DNA of 64,000 nucleotides, from positions 98,766,001 to 98,830,000 of the forward strand of contig JBITNC010000001.1 in NCBI GenBank assembly GCA_050084985.1, in the 5' to 3' direction. This stretch comes from Nageia nagi. Its lineage: Eukaryota; Pinophyta. The notes beneath the pieces are model-generated. The model saw only the letters and a program-made list of their open reading frames with translations. It was not told the origin of the DNA and did not search any database. The translations under genes were made by a program, and so were the position numbers. Of this stretch, positions 1-11,544 are shown piece by piece. The first letter of the stretch is position 1. Each line of letters opens with the position of its first letter.

Positions 1-136
1 TTTCCGATCGAAACCTTAGGGTATCAGTCCTTACAAGAAGAGTTCAGTTTCGTGTTCTCACCTACATGTTGGGTTGCTTTCCTGTCTTGATCGTATGGGC
101 AATCGCCGAGTAAGAGGAAAGGTTTCGTTCATAACA
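1..136 (+). mobile_element. 3' end of a giant-LTR family member (LTR-A)
   Basis: The segment matches, with many substitutions, the last ~130 bases of the LTR that ends at 46350. It has the same 'ttagggt.tcagtcctt' block, the 'gttgctttcc' block and an 'aggaaaggttt' block shortly before a terminal CA. Plus orientation. The rest of this LTR lies outside the window. Recognised only by similarity to the three better-bounded copies in this window. Confidence 0.5.
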
Positions 137-480
137 ATACCCCTTTGAGGTCTTGCTTCCTCTCTTAACCATTTGTGTTGTTGGCTAAAGAGAGAGGATT
201 AAGAGTGAGTGGAACCTAGAAAAAACCTGAAAGAGGTTGGCATCCAAACCTTACATTGGTCGGTGGAGTGTGATGTAAAAGTACTGAACGCATATACCCA
301 ACACTTATCCTATTTTACTTTTATCTTTCACTTTCTTTTGGCAGCCTTTGCACCCCAAGTAGGAGTAGTAATCAAGAAAACTCTTGCCAAGGTATTGGAC
401 AAAACGAGTCCTTGAACAAACAAATCTTATTTAAGGTTTGTAACAACTTCAAACAGTTTAGCCACTCTTTGAGCCTTGTT

Positions 481-627
481 CCTGCCTATTCATTAGAGAG
501 ACACCTTTGAGATAACCAGTTCTCGTAGCGGAAGAGGGTAACGTCTTCTCACTTAAGGTGTTGGAGTTCTTTTGAGCCTTGCCACTAGCTTATCATTAAC
601 AAGGTAGGAAAGAAAAGCACCCCAACA
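481..627 (+). mobile_element. Diverged second LTR-A 3' end
   Basis: A second, more diverged copy of the LTR-A 3' terminus, ending 'aaaagcaccccaaca' at 627. The terminus resembles 'ggtttccatcccaaca' at 46350 and the reversed terminus at 908. The left limit is approximate. From 628 to 907 I see no gene, only AT-rich sequence with a T run near 750. Confidence 0.4.
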
Positions 628-1967
628 TATGGGTTCATTTGCTTTATGTTATTTTCTTTATGCTTTTTTTAGGATGGGCTTAAGGACCATGATTTTACAT
701 GCTAGTCCCCTTGATTGCTTTTGTCACCTGAGGACATTAATATACTTTTTTTTTTTTAAAAATTTCAAAAGCATTCATTATTTTATCGAAGTATGTAAAT
801 ACTTTTATTCATCAGATGAATACAGTAGAAGAAAGGAGAAGAGAAAATGAGCTTCAAACCAACAACTGATTACACCTCCTGCTCATCATTTGATGATGCA
901 AATTGCGTGTTGGGATGCTTTTCTTTTCCATGTGGACCCTCTAAAAATTGCACGCATGACTTAGGAGATCCCAAGCAACATAGTCGGGAATGCATTACCA
1001 ATTAGCCTGTTTGAAAAGGACTTGTACCTCCAAGGCTCTTGTCGAAACAACTTACTTAACGACCCAACGTTGTGACGTTTAAGTTATGCCCGCTAAGTGT
1101 GTTCCTGGTCTAGGGATAGATAAAGAAAGTGTGGTATCCCTCTTTGAAATCAGCCTCAATAGAATGGAACGAGAGGTAGTAGTATGTTAACCAATGTTGT
1201 TTTATTCTTTGATGTATAGAGTTTATTCAAAACCTATGTATGGACTTAACGATTGTATTTGGATTTGAAAGCATAAATAAAGCATGAAGAAAGCATAAAG
1301 GAAATACAGTAAAAGGTGAAGGATAACACCTTGGAGACAAAATGGATACTTGGTCGGATATGAGTTTAAGGTTCACTGATCGGAAAGTGTCTAAGAGTTG
1401 ATCTCTTTTGAATCGGTTAAGGACTTTTCATCCAATTCATTCAACCTTGCAAGCAAACAACTTAGTGTTCGAATTGCTTGAAAGAGGAGCGGGGACAAAT
1501 GTCAATTGTCTATTCTCTACGAATAGGACCGATGCAATTGAATGGAAATGGAAAGTTTGAAAGTGGGAGGATCATGGTTTTGGATGAAGGACCTAACAAG
1601 ATGTCATGAAAGTAGAAACTGACATAGAATACCCAATCAACTTGTACATTAAGGATCAACCAACAAGCATAGGTAAGCTTCAAGCACTTTTTAAAGTTTT
1701 TTAGAGATAACTTGCATAAAGGTCGAAAGCTTTCAAAGGAATAAAACGAAAGTGCACAAACCAACTATGATTGTCCTCAAAGATTCAATCCATAACACCA
1801 ATATGTAAAATATCAAACTTAAGTCTTCGCATAACCACTTTGTATTATATTTGTAAAAGGAGGTGCCAAGATTTACAATTTGCTTTCAATTCTTAAAAGT
1901 TCTCTCTTCAAGATTGAATTGTTTGCTTCAGAATGAAGTCCCTACAAAAATGAGACCCTTGGCCTCT

Positions 1968-1975
1968 TATTTATA
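1968..1975 (-). promoter_or_regulatory. Second TATA box of reversed LTR-A
   Basis: The minus strand reads TATAAATA about 180 bases downstream of the LTR ORF stop and about 1.06 kb before the LTR 3' end. It corresponds to TATGAATAGACC (45381), TATAAATAGACC (54731) and the minus-strand TATAAATAGACC near 49074 in the other copies. The position suits the promoter for the element's genomic transcript. Confidence 0.5.
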
Positions 1976-2707
1976 AAGTTTTGGAAACCAAAGGACTTTG
2001 AAACCTAAAAGTGAGTTTCAAAACCCTAATCCCTAATTGTGAAATTAAAAGCTAACTTAAAATGCTAATTGAAATTACATTGGACTTAGTGGAATCCACT
2101 AAGTTAGGCAATATTTGGCTTACATATCAAAAATTTGCCATAATAGACCCCTTTCTATTCATGCGATTGTGGGAAGATGACTTGTACATTTGTTGCGATT
2201 TTGGCTTCAAAGTCATCTCCTATGAATGCTTCCACGTTCTTGATGGCCCGATGGATTGTTTGGAGGACTCCTTTGTTTGGTAGCAGGTGCTCCAGGATGG
2301 CCTTATTGGTTTTGACTATTTCCTTGCAGCATGCGCAAGTCTAATTCCTCCTTTCATCTGTCTTCCTATCTTTAGGCTATGTGGATCCTCGGGACACAAC
2401 TTTTTTGCAATAGTGGTGTGTACTGTTGTTATCACCGTCATATACTCCTTGATGCTGCCGTTTTCTTCAAACAAAGGGACCTGGAATTCATATTCTCTCG
2501 CTTGCTCACTAATAAGGGTTTTGAGATGAGTCTTGGTGTATATGAAGTTGATAGACTTGATTTTGATGTAGAACAGATAATCATACAGATGGAACCAATC
2601 TATGCAAAAATCTAGTACGAATGGATGATGGGTTGTCCTTCTCCATACGTCAAACATTGCGGGGTATCGTTTCTTCCATTTGATGATCTTGTCTATTTTC
2701 TCTGCCT

Positions 2708-2886
2708 AAGAATGCGACCCCTCCTCTTCAATATAAAAATCTATCATGCTTGAGTGGAGTGCTTTGATAGCCTCAATAAGGTCCTTGGTCCATTCTTGCT
2801 TCAGAGCGGTGATTCCAGTATTTAAGTCAACCTGCTTTTTGATGTCTTCAATTGTCAAATTAGCAACCATGACTTCTTTGTCAATC
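2708..2886. repeat. ~180-bp direct repeat, copy 1
   Basis: Nearly identical to 4156-4334, same orientation. It starts at 'agaatgcgacccctcctc' and ends at 'cttctttgtcaatc'. The copies differ at only a handful of positions, although neighbouring repeats are far more diverged, so this duplication is comparatively recent. It encodes part of the LTR ORF on the minus strand. Confidence 0.85.
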
Positions 2887-2889
2887 TCC

Positions 2890-3360
2890 ATGTCCATGTC
2901 TGGGCTCTATCTCCAATCTACTGGGCGTTATTTCTTCAATCTCCCTGGTGTTAACATCAACTCTGTGTATCCGGGATCTGTACTTTGGGCGTTATTTCTT
3001 CCTCCATTCCCGGGTGTTATTTTCTCCATGTGTGGGCTCTATTTCCTTTCTGGCCTCTCCTACATCCCGTGCTTTGGAACTTAGAGACTACGAGGCTTAC
3101 CTCCTAGACTTTGGGCTGTAGTTCATCTCCTTCGGGTTACGCTTTGCCACGGGCGTTATTTAATCTCGGGCTCCCTCTCCATTCTGGTCCTTATCTCCAT
3201 TTCTCTGCTGCGGGTGGTAGGCTCCTTCGGGCACTGTCTCACTATTCCGAGACTTAACATTTTTTCTCCGGGCTGCATTTCCTCTGTGTGATGTTTTATA
3301 CTCCAAGACTTATTGATTTCGGGCTTTATTAACTCCGGGTGCTACCACTCTCCAAGACTT
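2890..3360. repeat. Pyrimidine-rich degenerate tandem repeat
   Basis: Repeated phrases such as 'gggctctatttcc', 'gggcgttatttcttc', 'gggctgcatttcc' and 'gggctttattaactcc' recur every few tens of bases. It forms the left half of the material between the two 180-bp direct repeats and matches nothing else in the window. No coding function seen. Confidence 0.55.
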
Positions 3361-3677
3361 GTTGCACCCGCCGATTTTGGTGAGTGACATCACCATTTTA
3401 GAGGCCGGATCCTGGGACTTATTCCACTATCACATCCCTCTTGCATCAAAATTCGGATTTACACTATGGAAATGTCTATATAAGGGATTTCTACCCCGAA
3501 ATTAAATGCTCAATTGCGACATGAATTCTGAACATCGGCATTAACATTTTTGTACAAAAATGGTTGATCTACCTTCTACAACCATTTAATGTGATTTAGA
3601 TGTCGTGCATGCAAGGGCATGGGCTTCCTCTACTCTCTGTAGAAAGGACGACAAAATGTGTGCATGGAGCCATGCTG

Positions 3678-3880
3678 CATTTAATTGTATTTTTTTTTTT
3701 TTTGGTTGGTTAAAACTCCGGACCGTTGAACAATCCATACCCAGTGTTTGATTAACGTGTACGAAGGGGGGGTGGGTCCCTCGCCACACGATCCTCCCTG
3801 AGGATCGAACCTAGACTCCGCCTGTGCAAGGTGGCGAGTTGCCGCTCGACCCAGGCGGGATTAACATTTAATTGTATTTT
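3678..3880 (-). mobile_element. tRNA-derived SINE with target-site duplication
   Basis: The minus strand reads 'cgcctgggtcgagcggcaac' (box A-like), then 'ggttcgatcctcagg' (box B, close to GGTTCGANTCC), a ~100-bp body, and an A tail (the T run around 3691-3703 on plus). A 16-bp duplication, CATTTAATTGTATTTT, lies at 3678-3693 and 3865-3880, so the inserted body is 3694-3864. This is the expected structure of a Pol III-transcribed SINE moved by LINE machinery. The sequence 3361-3677 and 3881-4155 is one continuous host segment once the SINE is removed. It contains 'ctatataaggg' near 3477 and may itself be a decayed LTR. Confidence 0.8.
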
Positions 3881-4155
3881 GACCAAGTAACATGTATGTA
3901 ATATTTTATTTTTTAGTATAAGTCTAGATAGCCTATCTGTAAGCAATAGGATGGAGGAGCAGATTAAAAAAAAGAAGTGTGTATGTTTTCCTATTAGCTC
4001 TGTGAGAGCCTTATAATAGTTTTACCTCTCTGCAATACATTTATTTTGGTCTCCAATTTATCTTGCTGTTTATTCTGCCTGTGGTTAGCCTCGCTGTGCT
4101 TTGGCTATACACATTTTTATTTGTTTTCTTTCAAAATCTTCAATTTTCTCCACTT

Positions 4156-4334
4156 GAGAATGCGACCCCTCCTCTTCAATATAAAAATTGGTCATGCTTG
4201 AGTGGAGTGCTTTGATAGCCTCAATAAGGTCCTTGGTCCATTCTTGCTTCAGAGCAGTGTTTCCATTATTTTAGTCAACCTGCTTTTTGATGTCTTCAAC
4301 TGTCAAATTAGCAGCCTTGACTTCTTTGTCAATC
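4156..4334. repeat. ~180-bp direct repeat, copy 2
   Basis: Partner of the copy at 2708-2886, offset by about 1448 bp. The two copies flank the inserted block 2887-4155. This copy has an in-frame stop in the ORF frame (ttagtcaacctg), where the other has ttaagtcaacctg. Confidence 0.85.
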
Positions 4335-7300
4335 ATTTTCTAACTCGCCACTTTCTTCTTTAATTTTTGGATCTCTAGCTTTAATAAGGTATCGGATTCC
4401 CTCAGCGCCCATTGCTTTTGTGATGATGCTGTGCGTCATTCCCAATGGGCCAGCAATCTTTGCAAGGGCCTCTTCTGTTTCAACTATGAGGACAAACTTT
4501 CCGGTACCAGCCTTGTTTTTTTTGGAGTAGAGCTTGTCCTTGTAGGTGACTTTACCTACAGTGGTGGTGAGAGTATCAATCTGTTGAAGTTCCTCATTTT
4601 CATCTTCGAAATCTTCTCCTTCGTAGGGATGATTTGAACTCAAATTAGCCATCACTGCAGCCATGTCGACGTGGGGTTCCATGGGTTGTTTTCCATAAGG
4701 AACCATCTCTTTGTCTTTGATGATTTCAACGTCATGCTCTACTTGTCTTATTTTTCTTCTCTGTTCTTCATTTTTTCCTTCATCCTCCTGATTTGCATCA
4801 TCTCCGCCTGAAGATGATGCCATTGTCCTGGGTCTTGATGTACCCTTCTCTGTTGATGTTGCCACGATCCTTGAGATGGTGGCATTTGTGACGCCTATTT
4901 CTGAGGAGCTGATTTTTGGGTGCCTGCTCCTGTTGCTTGCTATACAATCATATCAATTGCGAGATTTTCTTCATTAAGGATTTCTATTGAGTGGTCAGTG
5001 TCGACCCTATCAAAGGCAATATCTCGGTTCCCTTCCATGTCGATGTCGATGATTACACTAAGATCCATCTCTTCATTAGACTCTGACGATCTACTTGGTC
5101 CATACTAGTCAGAACTGGACGATGATGTGCTGGGGTTTGGATTTAGGCGCGTACCACTTCAATTCAAACCTTGCAGGAGATCTATCTTTTTTTGCAAGTG
5201 TTTGAATGGTTGAGAGATCAAGCTTGCTCTTTTGAGGTCCATGATGCCATTTTTCGTACCCATGACAGTTGTTTCAATGGTTTGTTCGGGGATGCTATTG
5301 GTAGCATACTACTCGTTCTGTCCTTGAGCCAGGGTTACTAAGGGTGATATTATGGGAATAACATACCCATGGCTTGGGGGTATAGTGACTTGTGCATTGG
5401 CTTTTAACCTGTCAGCTTCTTCGACTTCTCTCTATTTTTGTTGTTTCTTCAGCTCCTTGTGAATCCATTGAACCTGCAGGGCATCTGAATGTTCCTATAC
5501 CTCTCTATACTGCCAAGGGACTGGTGTGGATATGATGAGCTCCATGTCTTCTGGAAGAATGCATCAATCACTCCATTAGGATCATAGTGATCTGTAGCTA
5601 CCTCAGTCGGGAATTCATACAACGCCAGCTCTTGTTTGATCATATCAATCTGTTGCTAGGTGTTGCATTCATATTTCCCAATAATGACATGTAATTGGTA
5701 GGTGGTTGTGCCTTCTTTACCCATACCTTGTCATGTATTTATGCAATTGTCTTGAAAATTCCATGAGGATGAAACGATCACTTGCATAACGAGGTAGCTT
5801 GTAGGGGGCTTCTTTGGAACCATAGACTCTGAGGTATGTAGATTCTATGTCTTCCATAAAGAAGTTTACGTGATAGCAGCTTCATTGGATATTCTGCTAC
5901 ATTGGCTCTACCCATGATCTCTTCATAGATTTTGCCTTCAAAATCGATAGTCATCATCTTCAGTTTCCGTCGTTCCGATTTATTGTGAGCATAGAACCGT
6001 GGGTAATTTCCCACACTGGATGTGTGGGGTCATACAAATATTTGGTATTGGCAATTGAGGTTACCCTCTCCCTATCGTGAAGGAGTAGGTAAACAGGTAG
6101 GAGTTCATGTAGAATTCTTGCTTCTCTAAATAATTTTTAGTTGCTGAGCCAAGGAGTCACTAATCACTCTGCTCCACCTTCTGCCTTTACCACCATTGAT
6201 CAGATCTATAAACCCTACGATTTCCATCTAGAATTTGGTGTCATCTTTCTGTCTAGTCACTCTGGAAAGCATTGATATAAGTCTGGAGACTACAAGATAG
6301 AATTCTCCTCTATTAGGCTTTGCTAAGGCTTTCCCTGTGAGATGCTTGCGGTCATCGGACCAACGAATCTTTGATCAAATCAATGGAGGTCTCAGACTTT
6401 TGTAGAACCTCAAGGAGTCTTGCATGCTATATGATACGCCTTTGCTTGTCCAAGCGAATGCCCTTTCTATTCCTTTTTCAGAGAAATCCATGATCACCTT
6501 GTTTTTCATATCGAGGAGTCTTCGCCTTCTAGTGTCGCAATGCTTTCCTAGCTCGTAGCACAACTCAGGGAAGGGGGTGGCAAATGGCACCATAGAGGCT
6601 ATCACTAGTAAGGAGTTTTTCAGTGGGTCCTTTACGAGGGTACTTGGATCCATCAACTGTATTTTCATCAAAGTTTTGATGGGGTCTAAGGAGTTACAGT
6701 CTGTGTACCCAATTTTTCTCAATTGGTCAATGATCCTTGCGACAGGCATCACAGGATCTGTTGTATGTTAGAGTGTGATGGGGTTGTGCATTGTGAGTGT
6801 TCTTTGCTTCCTATCTTTGATATTCTGAGCGACTAACGCCATCTCGTTCCTGTCTAAGAGAACAACACAAAGTTATAAGAGTCCCAGGAAGCTTGTGGCA
6901 CTTTTTAGGTAGGCAAAGAGAAGTTTTTGAAAAATTTGGATCTTTTTACTCTAAGTGTGCCATCATCAAAAAATGCCAAAATTTACAATGTTAAAGGCCT
7001 TTTGGGTGAGTTTGGGGTAACACAAAGGTAACTGACTTAGGAAAATGCCTTGGTAAAAATTTGGAAATTTTGGAGAATTTTAAAATTTTAGCTCAAAAAG
7101 TTGACCTTTTCAATAGGAAAAAGGGTGAAATTTGGCAAACTGGCCAAATGGTGCCGGAATTGAGTTTTAACACCTTAGATGGATGGGGAATGAGTGGGAA
7201 AGATGTTTTAAACTTCGAAACAGCCAAAATGGACTTGAAAAAGACTTTTTGGAAAATTTTCTGGATTTTTTTTGAATTTTTTTGTGAAGAAATGAGGATT

Positions 7301-7689
7301 TTAGGTACTCAGATCTTGGATTGTATGTATTTTTTTTGTTATTTTTTGCTGAAAATAAAAGTTGATCACAAGGATAAAGGGTATCCAAAAAAGTGATCAA
7401 ACTTGAAATCTGAAAAATAAGTTTTTCAAGTGTTTGAGGCTTGGGAAAATGGGGTTTTGGTGTGAAAATCCTCAAAAGCTTGAAAAATGGAGTTCATGTG
7501 GGATGGAGGATGTTTGGATCTTGGAGTATGATGAAGTTTGGATGAATGGCAAAGATGCTAAGTGTTCAAATCATCCTCCAAGGGTGAAAATGGGTTTTGG
7601 TCTTCACTTCAATTCTCTAATTCTCAAAATTTTTGGCAGCATAAGGGTGCAAAATGGTAGTAGTGAGTGAAATGGAGGGAGTAAGGGTG

Positions 7690-7697
7690 TATTTATA
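7690..7697 (-). promoter_or_regulatory. First TATA box of reversed LTR-A, upstream of the LTR ORF
   Basis: The minus strand reads TATAAATACACCC about 850 bases upstream of the ORF start at 6842. The equivalent site in the solo LTR is TATAAATACCACC at 43700, 755 bases upstream of its ORF. The sequence between TATA and ORF in both copies is a C/A-rich leader with 'aaaatcctcacaaaac'-like runs. Conservation of the box and its position in two diverged copies suggests the ORF had its own promoter. Confidence 0.5.
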
Positions 7698-8099
7698 GAC
7701 TTAGGGGGTGAAAAGGTGGCATATGTCAACACCACATCAACCCTAAGTGCAAATTTTGCATTTTGGAGTTTTTCCTCTCATGCCCAACGTTGGGAAAGTG
7801 GAGTAAAATGGGGAAATACGGCTGGATCTGCGCATAACTTTGGATGGAGCATGTTTGAAGCAATGTGGGGGCCCTTGGATGCAAAGATGATGGGTTTTGG
7901 ATGCTCTTCAACCTCCATGCTTCAGATTTGGATTTCAAATTTTGAGATTTTTTAAAAAAATATCCAAATTTCTTGAGTTTTCAGCCCTTCAAAGCAAAAA
8001 GGTGGTTTTTGGGAGTTTCCATGGACCAAATTGCACAAGTGAGAGACCAAAGTGGTGTAGAATCACACCACCTATCACATGGAGGCATTAAATGTCACG

Positions 8100-9330
8100 T
8101 TTGAGCAATTTGAGGGTCAAGGAGGCTAGGCACAGGTTTTGGGCTTGTTTGGAACTTTGGTGAAATGGCCCAAAACTTTCAAAACTCACCCTTAATGTTT
8201 ATGGAAGGCAAATCTTGAGCTTTTTGAAATCTTGCAAGAGTCAAAGGTGCTTAAAATTTGATTTGCTACCCTACCTTTCTCTCCAATTTTGATTTTGACA
8301 ATTTTGGAAAATTTTCAAGTCTCCCATTGGCTGATCCAATTTTTTTGATTTTGAGGGAGTAGATCCACTTTTCCAAAAACTTAAAACGTGAAACTTGTTC
8401 AAAATTGGATTTCCCATGCTCCTAGGATGGAAAAATTCGATTTGAAGCATTTTTGAGCCCTTCCAAGTTTGGCGCAGGTTTTGGGACTTTTGGGCCAACT
8501 TGGAAATTTGGGAAAAGAGGGAAAAACTCCTAAAACTGCCGCCTAGATTTTTGATGGGGAAAAGTTGATTTTTTTGCAAAATTGCAAGAGGAAATGTTAC
8601 TCACAATTTTATTTGCCACCCTACCTCATTCTCCTTTTTTGATTTGGCCAATTATGGAAAATTTAGAAAATTTTGGAGCTCTCTCATTGGCTGATCAAAT
8701 TTTGATGATTTGAGGAAGTAAATCTCATTTTTTGGAAAATTCAAATTGTCAAACTTGTGTGAAATCCCATTTTAGACCCCATGGAGATCAAAACTCTCAA
8801 TTTTTTGCAATTTTAGGGTGCAAGAAGGGTAGGCGCAGGTTTTAGGAGGAATAGGCCATTTTCGAAATTTGGCCATACAAGGGAAAAGAGGCAAAACCAG
8901 TGCCTAACTTTTTGAGGGGTATTTTTTAATTTTTTTCTAAAATTTCAAGAGTAAAGATGCCTAAAATTGGATTTGACACCCTACCTCTTCTTTGGATTTT
9001 CATTTTAACATTTTCCAAATTATGAAAAATTTGGAGCATTCCTGTTGTCTGTCCTTTTACTCTTTTTCCTGTTTTTTCCACTTTTGGTGGAGCAAAACTT
9101 GTCAAAATCGTGAACTTGAAAGACCAATTTGATGTAGAATCGCGATCTCCACGCTCCCAATCTTAAAAATAATAGGCCATTTTCAATCTAGGCCTCCCAA
9201 AAGGTGGGCGCAGGTTTTCAAGATAATAGGCCATTTTCAAGATTTGGTGAAGTGAGGGAAAACTTGCAAAACTCCCCCGTAGATTTTCACGGTCAAAACT
9301 TGAGTTTTTTCGACAATTTCAAGAGGAAAG
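8100..9330 (-). repeat. Long-period tandem repeat inside LTR-A
   Basis: The phrase 'gcgcaggtttt' (or 'gcacaggtttt') recurs near 8128, 8472, 8833 and 9206, a spacing of about 345-370 bases, each time followed by 'gggac..ttggccaa..aatttgg' type sequence. The plus-strand copies have related ~175-185-bp units, so this copy may be organised as dimers. Noncoding. Confidence 0.55.
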
Positions 9331-9399
9331 GGGCCTTAATTTGTCATTTGTCACCACAGCTCTCTCTCAGATTTTCATTTTGAGCATTTTGAAAAATCT

Positions 9400-10060
9400 C
9401 ATTTTTCGGGCTCTACTCGAAGCTTCTCGGATGCCAAAATGATTATTTTCTGATTTTACCCCCCAAGGGCACTCAAACTTGCTTTCCTGGTCCATTCCGA
9501 GCTAAACTATTCATTCTCGGCCTTTCCCGTCTTTTACGGGCCCAAACGGTGCATTTCTAGCATTGTCATCCTCTAAGTATACATTTCGACCATTTTCGGA
9601 CTTTTTCGAGCTCAAACAGTGAGAAAATGATCATTTTTGACATTTCCGGCATTTTGAGCTCGAAGTTTACATTTCTGGCCTTTCCAAACTCAAGATGTGG
9701 AAAAACGATCATTTTCGGCATTTCTCTGCATTTTCAAGGACTTTGAGCTCAACTTTGCATTTTCGGTCATTTCTGAGCATTCCGAGCTTAAACTGTCCAA
9801 AAGCACACATTTTTACCATACTGATCACTTTCGAGCTCAAAATTGACCAAAACGTGTTTTTCCGTGCTACTGACCATTTACTGGCTCTCCGGGCTCAAAC
9901 TTGACCAAAAACTCATCTTTTAGCCATAGTTGCCTTTTTTGGGCTCAAATTGTGAAAAAATGCACATTTTCGTAATCTTGACTATATTCACTACTCCTGG
10001 ACTCAAACTTGACAAAAAATGGTCATTTTGTCACCTTTGTTGCTCAAACTTACAAAAACG
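9400..10060 (-). repeat. Short-period 'gagctcaaa' repeats near the LTR-A 5' end
   Basis: 'gagctcaaac', 'gagcttaaac' or 'gggctcaaac' recurs about every 45-60 bases among 'cattttcgg' and 'aaaaatg' motifs. The same texture occupies the matching part of the solo LTR (41.7-42.1 kb). Noncoding LTR U3 sequence. Confidence 0.5.
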
Positions 10061-10599
10061 ACGCCTTTTTCGCCTTGATGGCCATTCGTTCAAGCTCCAC
10101 TGTCTGGTTGCTATCATGATCCAAAACTACATATTGTGAGATGTCGCTTGAAATCGGGTCACTGGCTGCGTTGAACTCTTTTCATGATTTGGGGGCATTC
10201 TCATGCATTGTTTGATCATCCGGTCGCTCTAGGTTTGCATACTGACTGTAGGTTGATTATGCCCAGGCAATGTCGCTCATTGCCATTGCAAAAATTGGGT
10301 CCCCAAAATGCTGCATCTTGGGGTGTGTTGTGCGGGCACAACACCACCATATGTACATCTTCTTAGATTGTTTTGAACTTTCCACTGCTTTTGAAATCAT
10401 TTCATTACACATTGTATGTAAAGGACAGGCATTACCTAAGTGTGGCTTGATATCCTCTGCTAAATTCATTAGATAAGTCAATCATTTTCCCATGGCCATT
10501 ACAAGTTTCTTTGCTTTGGCAGCCATCTTCTTGTGATGCGTATTCAGGGTAGAGTATACATGCTTCATTTTATTGAATTTCTTTAGTGTCTATTAGCAC

Positions 10600-10990
10600 A
10601 CTACTCCAGGAAGACTCATGTTTAATGATAAAATTAGACATGCCCACTCTCAAACCGGTCATTGTTTCAGCATACAAATTTCCTTCTCTCATTATATGTG
10701 AAATAATGATTGAATGGATAGGCCATGAAGCCTTAACTATAGCTTGAACTTAATTAATTATCAGAAATGAATCTCCTTCAATCCTTATGATACCTAATTT
10801 ATTTTCATTAAAAGTTGCTGGCCCTTTCCATAAAGCTATGTCCTCTATCCCATTGTTTGTGTTAAATCCGATTCCCAAAGCATAATGGAGTACAACTGTG
10901 CCTCTTTCGTCTCTTATCAATCCTCCTGCCCTTGCTGGCCCTGAATTACCATTTGAAGCTCCATCAAGAACATAATTTGACCAAATCCTT
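10600..10990 (-). pseudogene. LINE-type RNase H domain fragment
   Basis: The minus-strand translation from about 10985 gives DGASNGNSGPARAGGLIRDE, followed by W.GPA and 'RIEGDSFLIIN'. This is the start of a plant RVT_3-type RNase H (DGA-NGNPGPAGAGG... and later EGDS), found at the 3' end of many plant L1 LINEs. The catalytic Asp of DGA and the later GD are visible. In-frame stops follow GDS. No adjoining LINE reverse transcriptase is seen, so this is a stub. The stretch 10344-10600 next to it shows nothing certain, and 11000-11540 is AT-rich with no gene. Confidence 0.6.
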
Positions 10991-11544
10991 TTGAGGATAA
11001 TAAAGCGTCTATTTTATATATAATAAGATGCACATTACATTTCTTTAATTATGCATATAACTTTTTATTAATTAGTATTTTTTATATATTTTCTATTTTT
11101 TAAATAAATCATATAAATTGATCCCTATCATTCATTTTGCAATTTGGACTGTAATAATAAAAAAAAATGATTTCACCATTTATCATTGAAGCTTATTTAA
11201 ACATTATTATGTACATTATATTATCATATTGATTACTATACATTGTTTTTGTGGTCATCAATATGGGTTATACATGGGCCCCCCACCTTGAACATTTATG
11301 ATAATATGTAAACTCTTATGGACAGGAACCTTGAGAGCGCGAATTAAAACAAGTCATAACCCACCTGAACTTGGGTGTGCAAAAATATCCTATGAAATGA
11401 TTTTCAACCTATGATTATGACATAATCCTTCTTTGTAAGTGTTGTAGGAGGTGCTGCAATTTTTCTATAATCCCTTACAAAAGTTTTTTAGTAACATATA
11501 AGTCTTAAAAATCTTCTAAGACTTTTAAGGGTTTTCGGAAGTAG

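Larger units (their letters stand above)
2155..6842 (-). pseudogene. LTR-embedded ORF, unknown protein, decayed and interrupted
   Basis: Reading on the minus strand, the coding remnant starts near 6842 (MALVAQNIKDRKQ) and runs through blocks at 6752-6375, 6014-5778, 5643-5449, 4865-4329, 2897-2706 and 2657-2155. It ends FPQSHE-stop. Two parts are conserved in the other LTR-A copies. The N-terminal part has 'VIASMVPFATPFPELCYELG' here and 'VIEASMISYTAPFTELYLEV' near 44.7 kb. The C-terminal part has 'NVEAFIGDDFEAKI' here and 'REIFVGTNFEEGIH' at 45.1 kb. The middle block (4865-4329) is acidic and lysine-rich and is the longest open stretch (178 aa). Several stops and frameshifts break it, and the 2890-4155 insertion interrupts it. 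It shows no gag, protease, RT or integrase motif. Function unknown. It lies wholly inside LTR boundaries. Confidence 0.6.
908..10343 (-). mobile_element. Giant reversed LTR (9.4 kb) of Ty3/gypsy family LTR-A
   Basis: On the minus strand the unit begins TGTTGTGCCCGCACAACACA (10343 downward) and ends in CCCAACA (rc of TGTTGGG at 908). These are the same termini as the 5.0-kb solo LTR at 41352-46350 and the LTR at 52396-55625. The internal order also matches: terminal palindrome, short-period 'gagctcaaa' repeats (9.4-10.1 kb), long repeats with 'gcgcaggtttt' (8.1-9.3 kb), TATA box, long ORF, second TATA box, and conserved 3' third (908-2100). It is longer because the ORF is longer and because of a 1.27-kb insertion/duplication and a SINE. 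The flanks (ttgcg and ccacc) do not form a target duplication, so it may be one LTR of a larger element or a rearranged copy. Confidence 0.72.

Noticed and set aside
2746-3084. 112-codon plus-strand frame
   Set aside because: Antisense to the LTR ORF and then the pyrimidine-rich repeat. No independent support.
3780-3862. Possible tRNA gene from A and B boxes
   Set aside because: No acceptor stem or cloverleaf. The A tail and 16-bp target duplication show a SINE.
7061-7475. Overlapping frames of about 100 codons on both strands
   Set aside because: They lie in the leader between LTR TATA and LTR ORF, and the low-complexity Phe/Lys content reflects the T/A-rich repeats.
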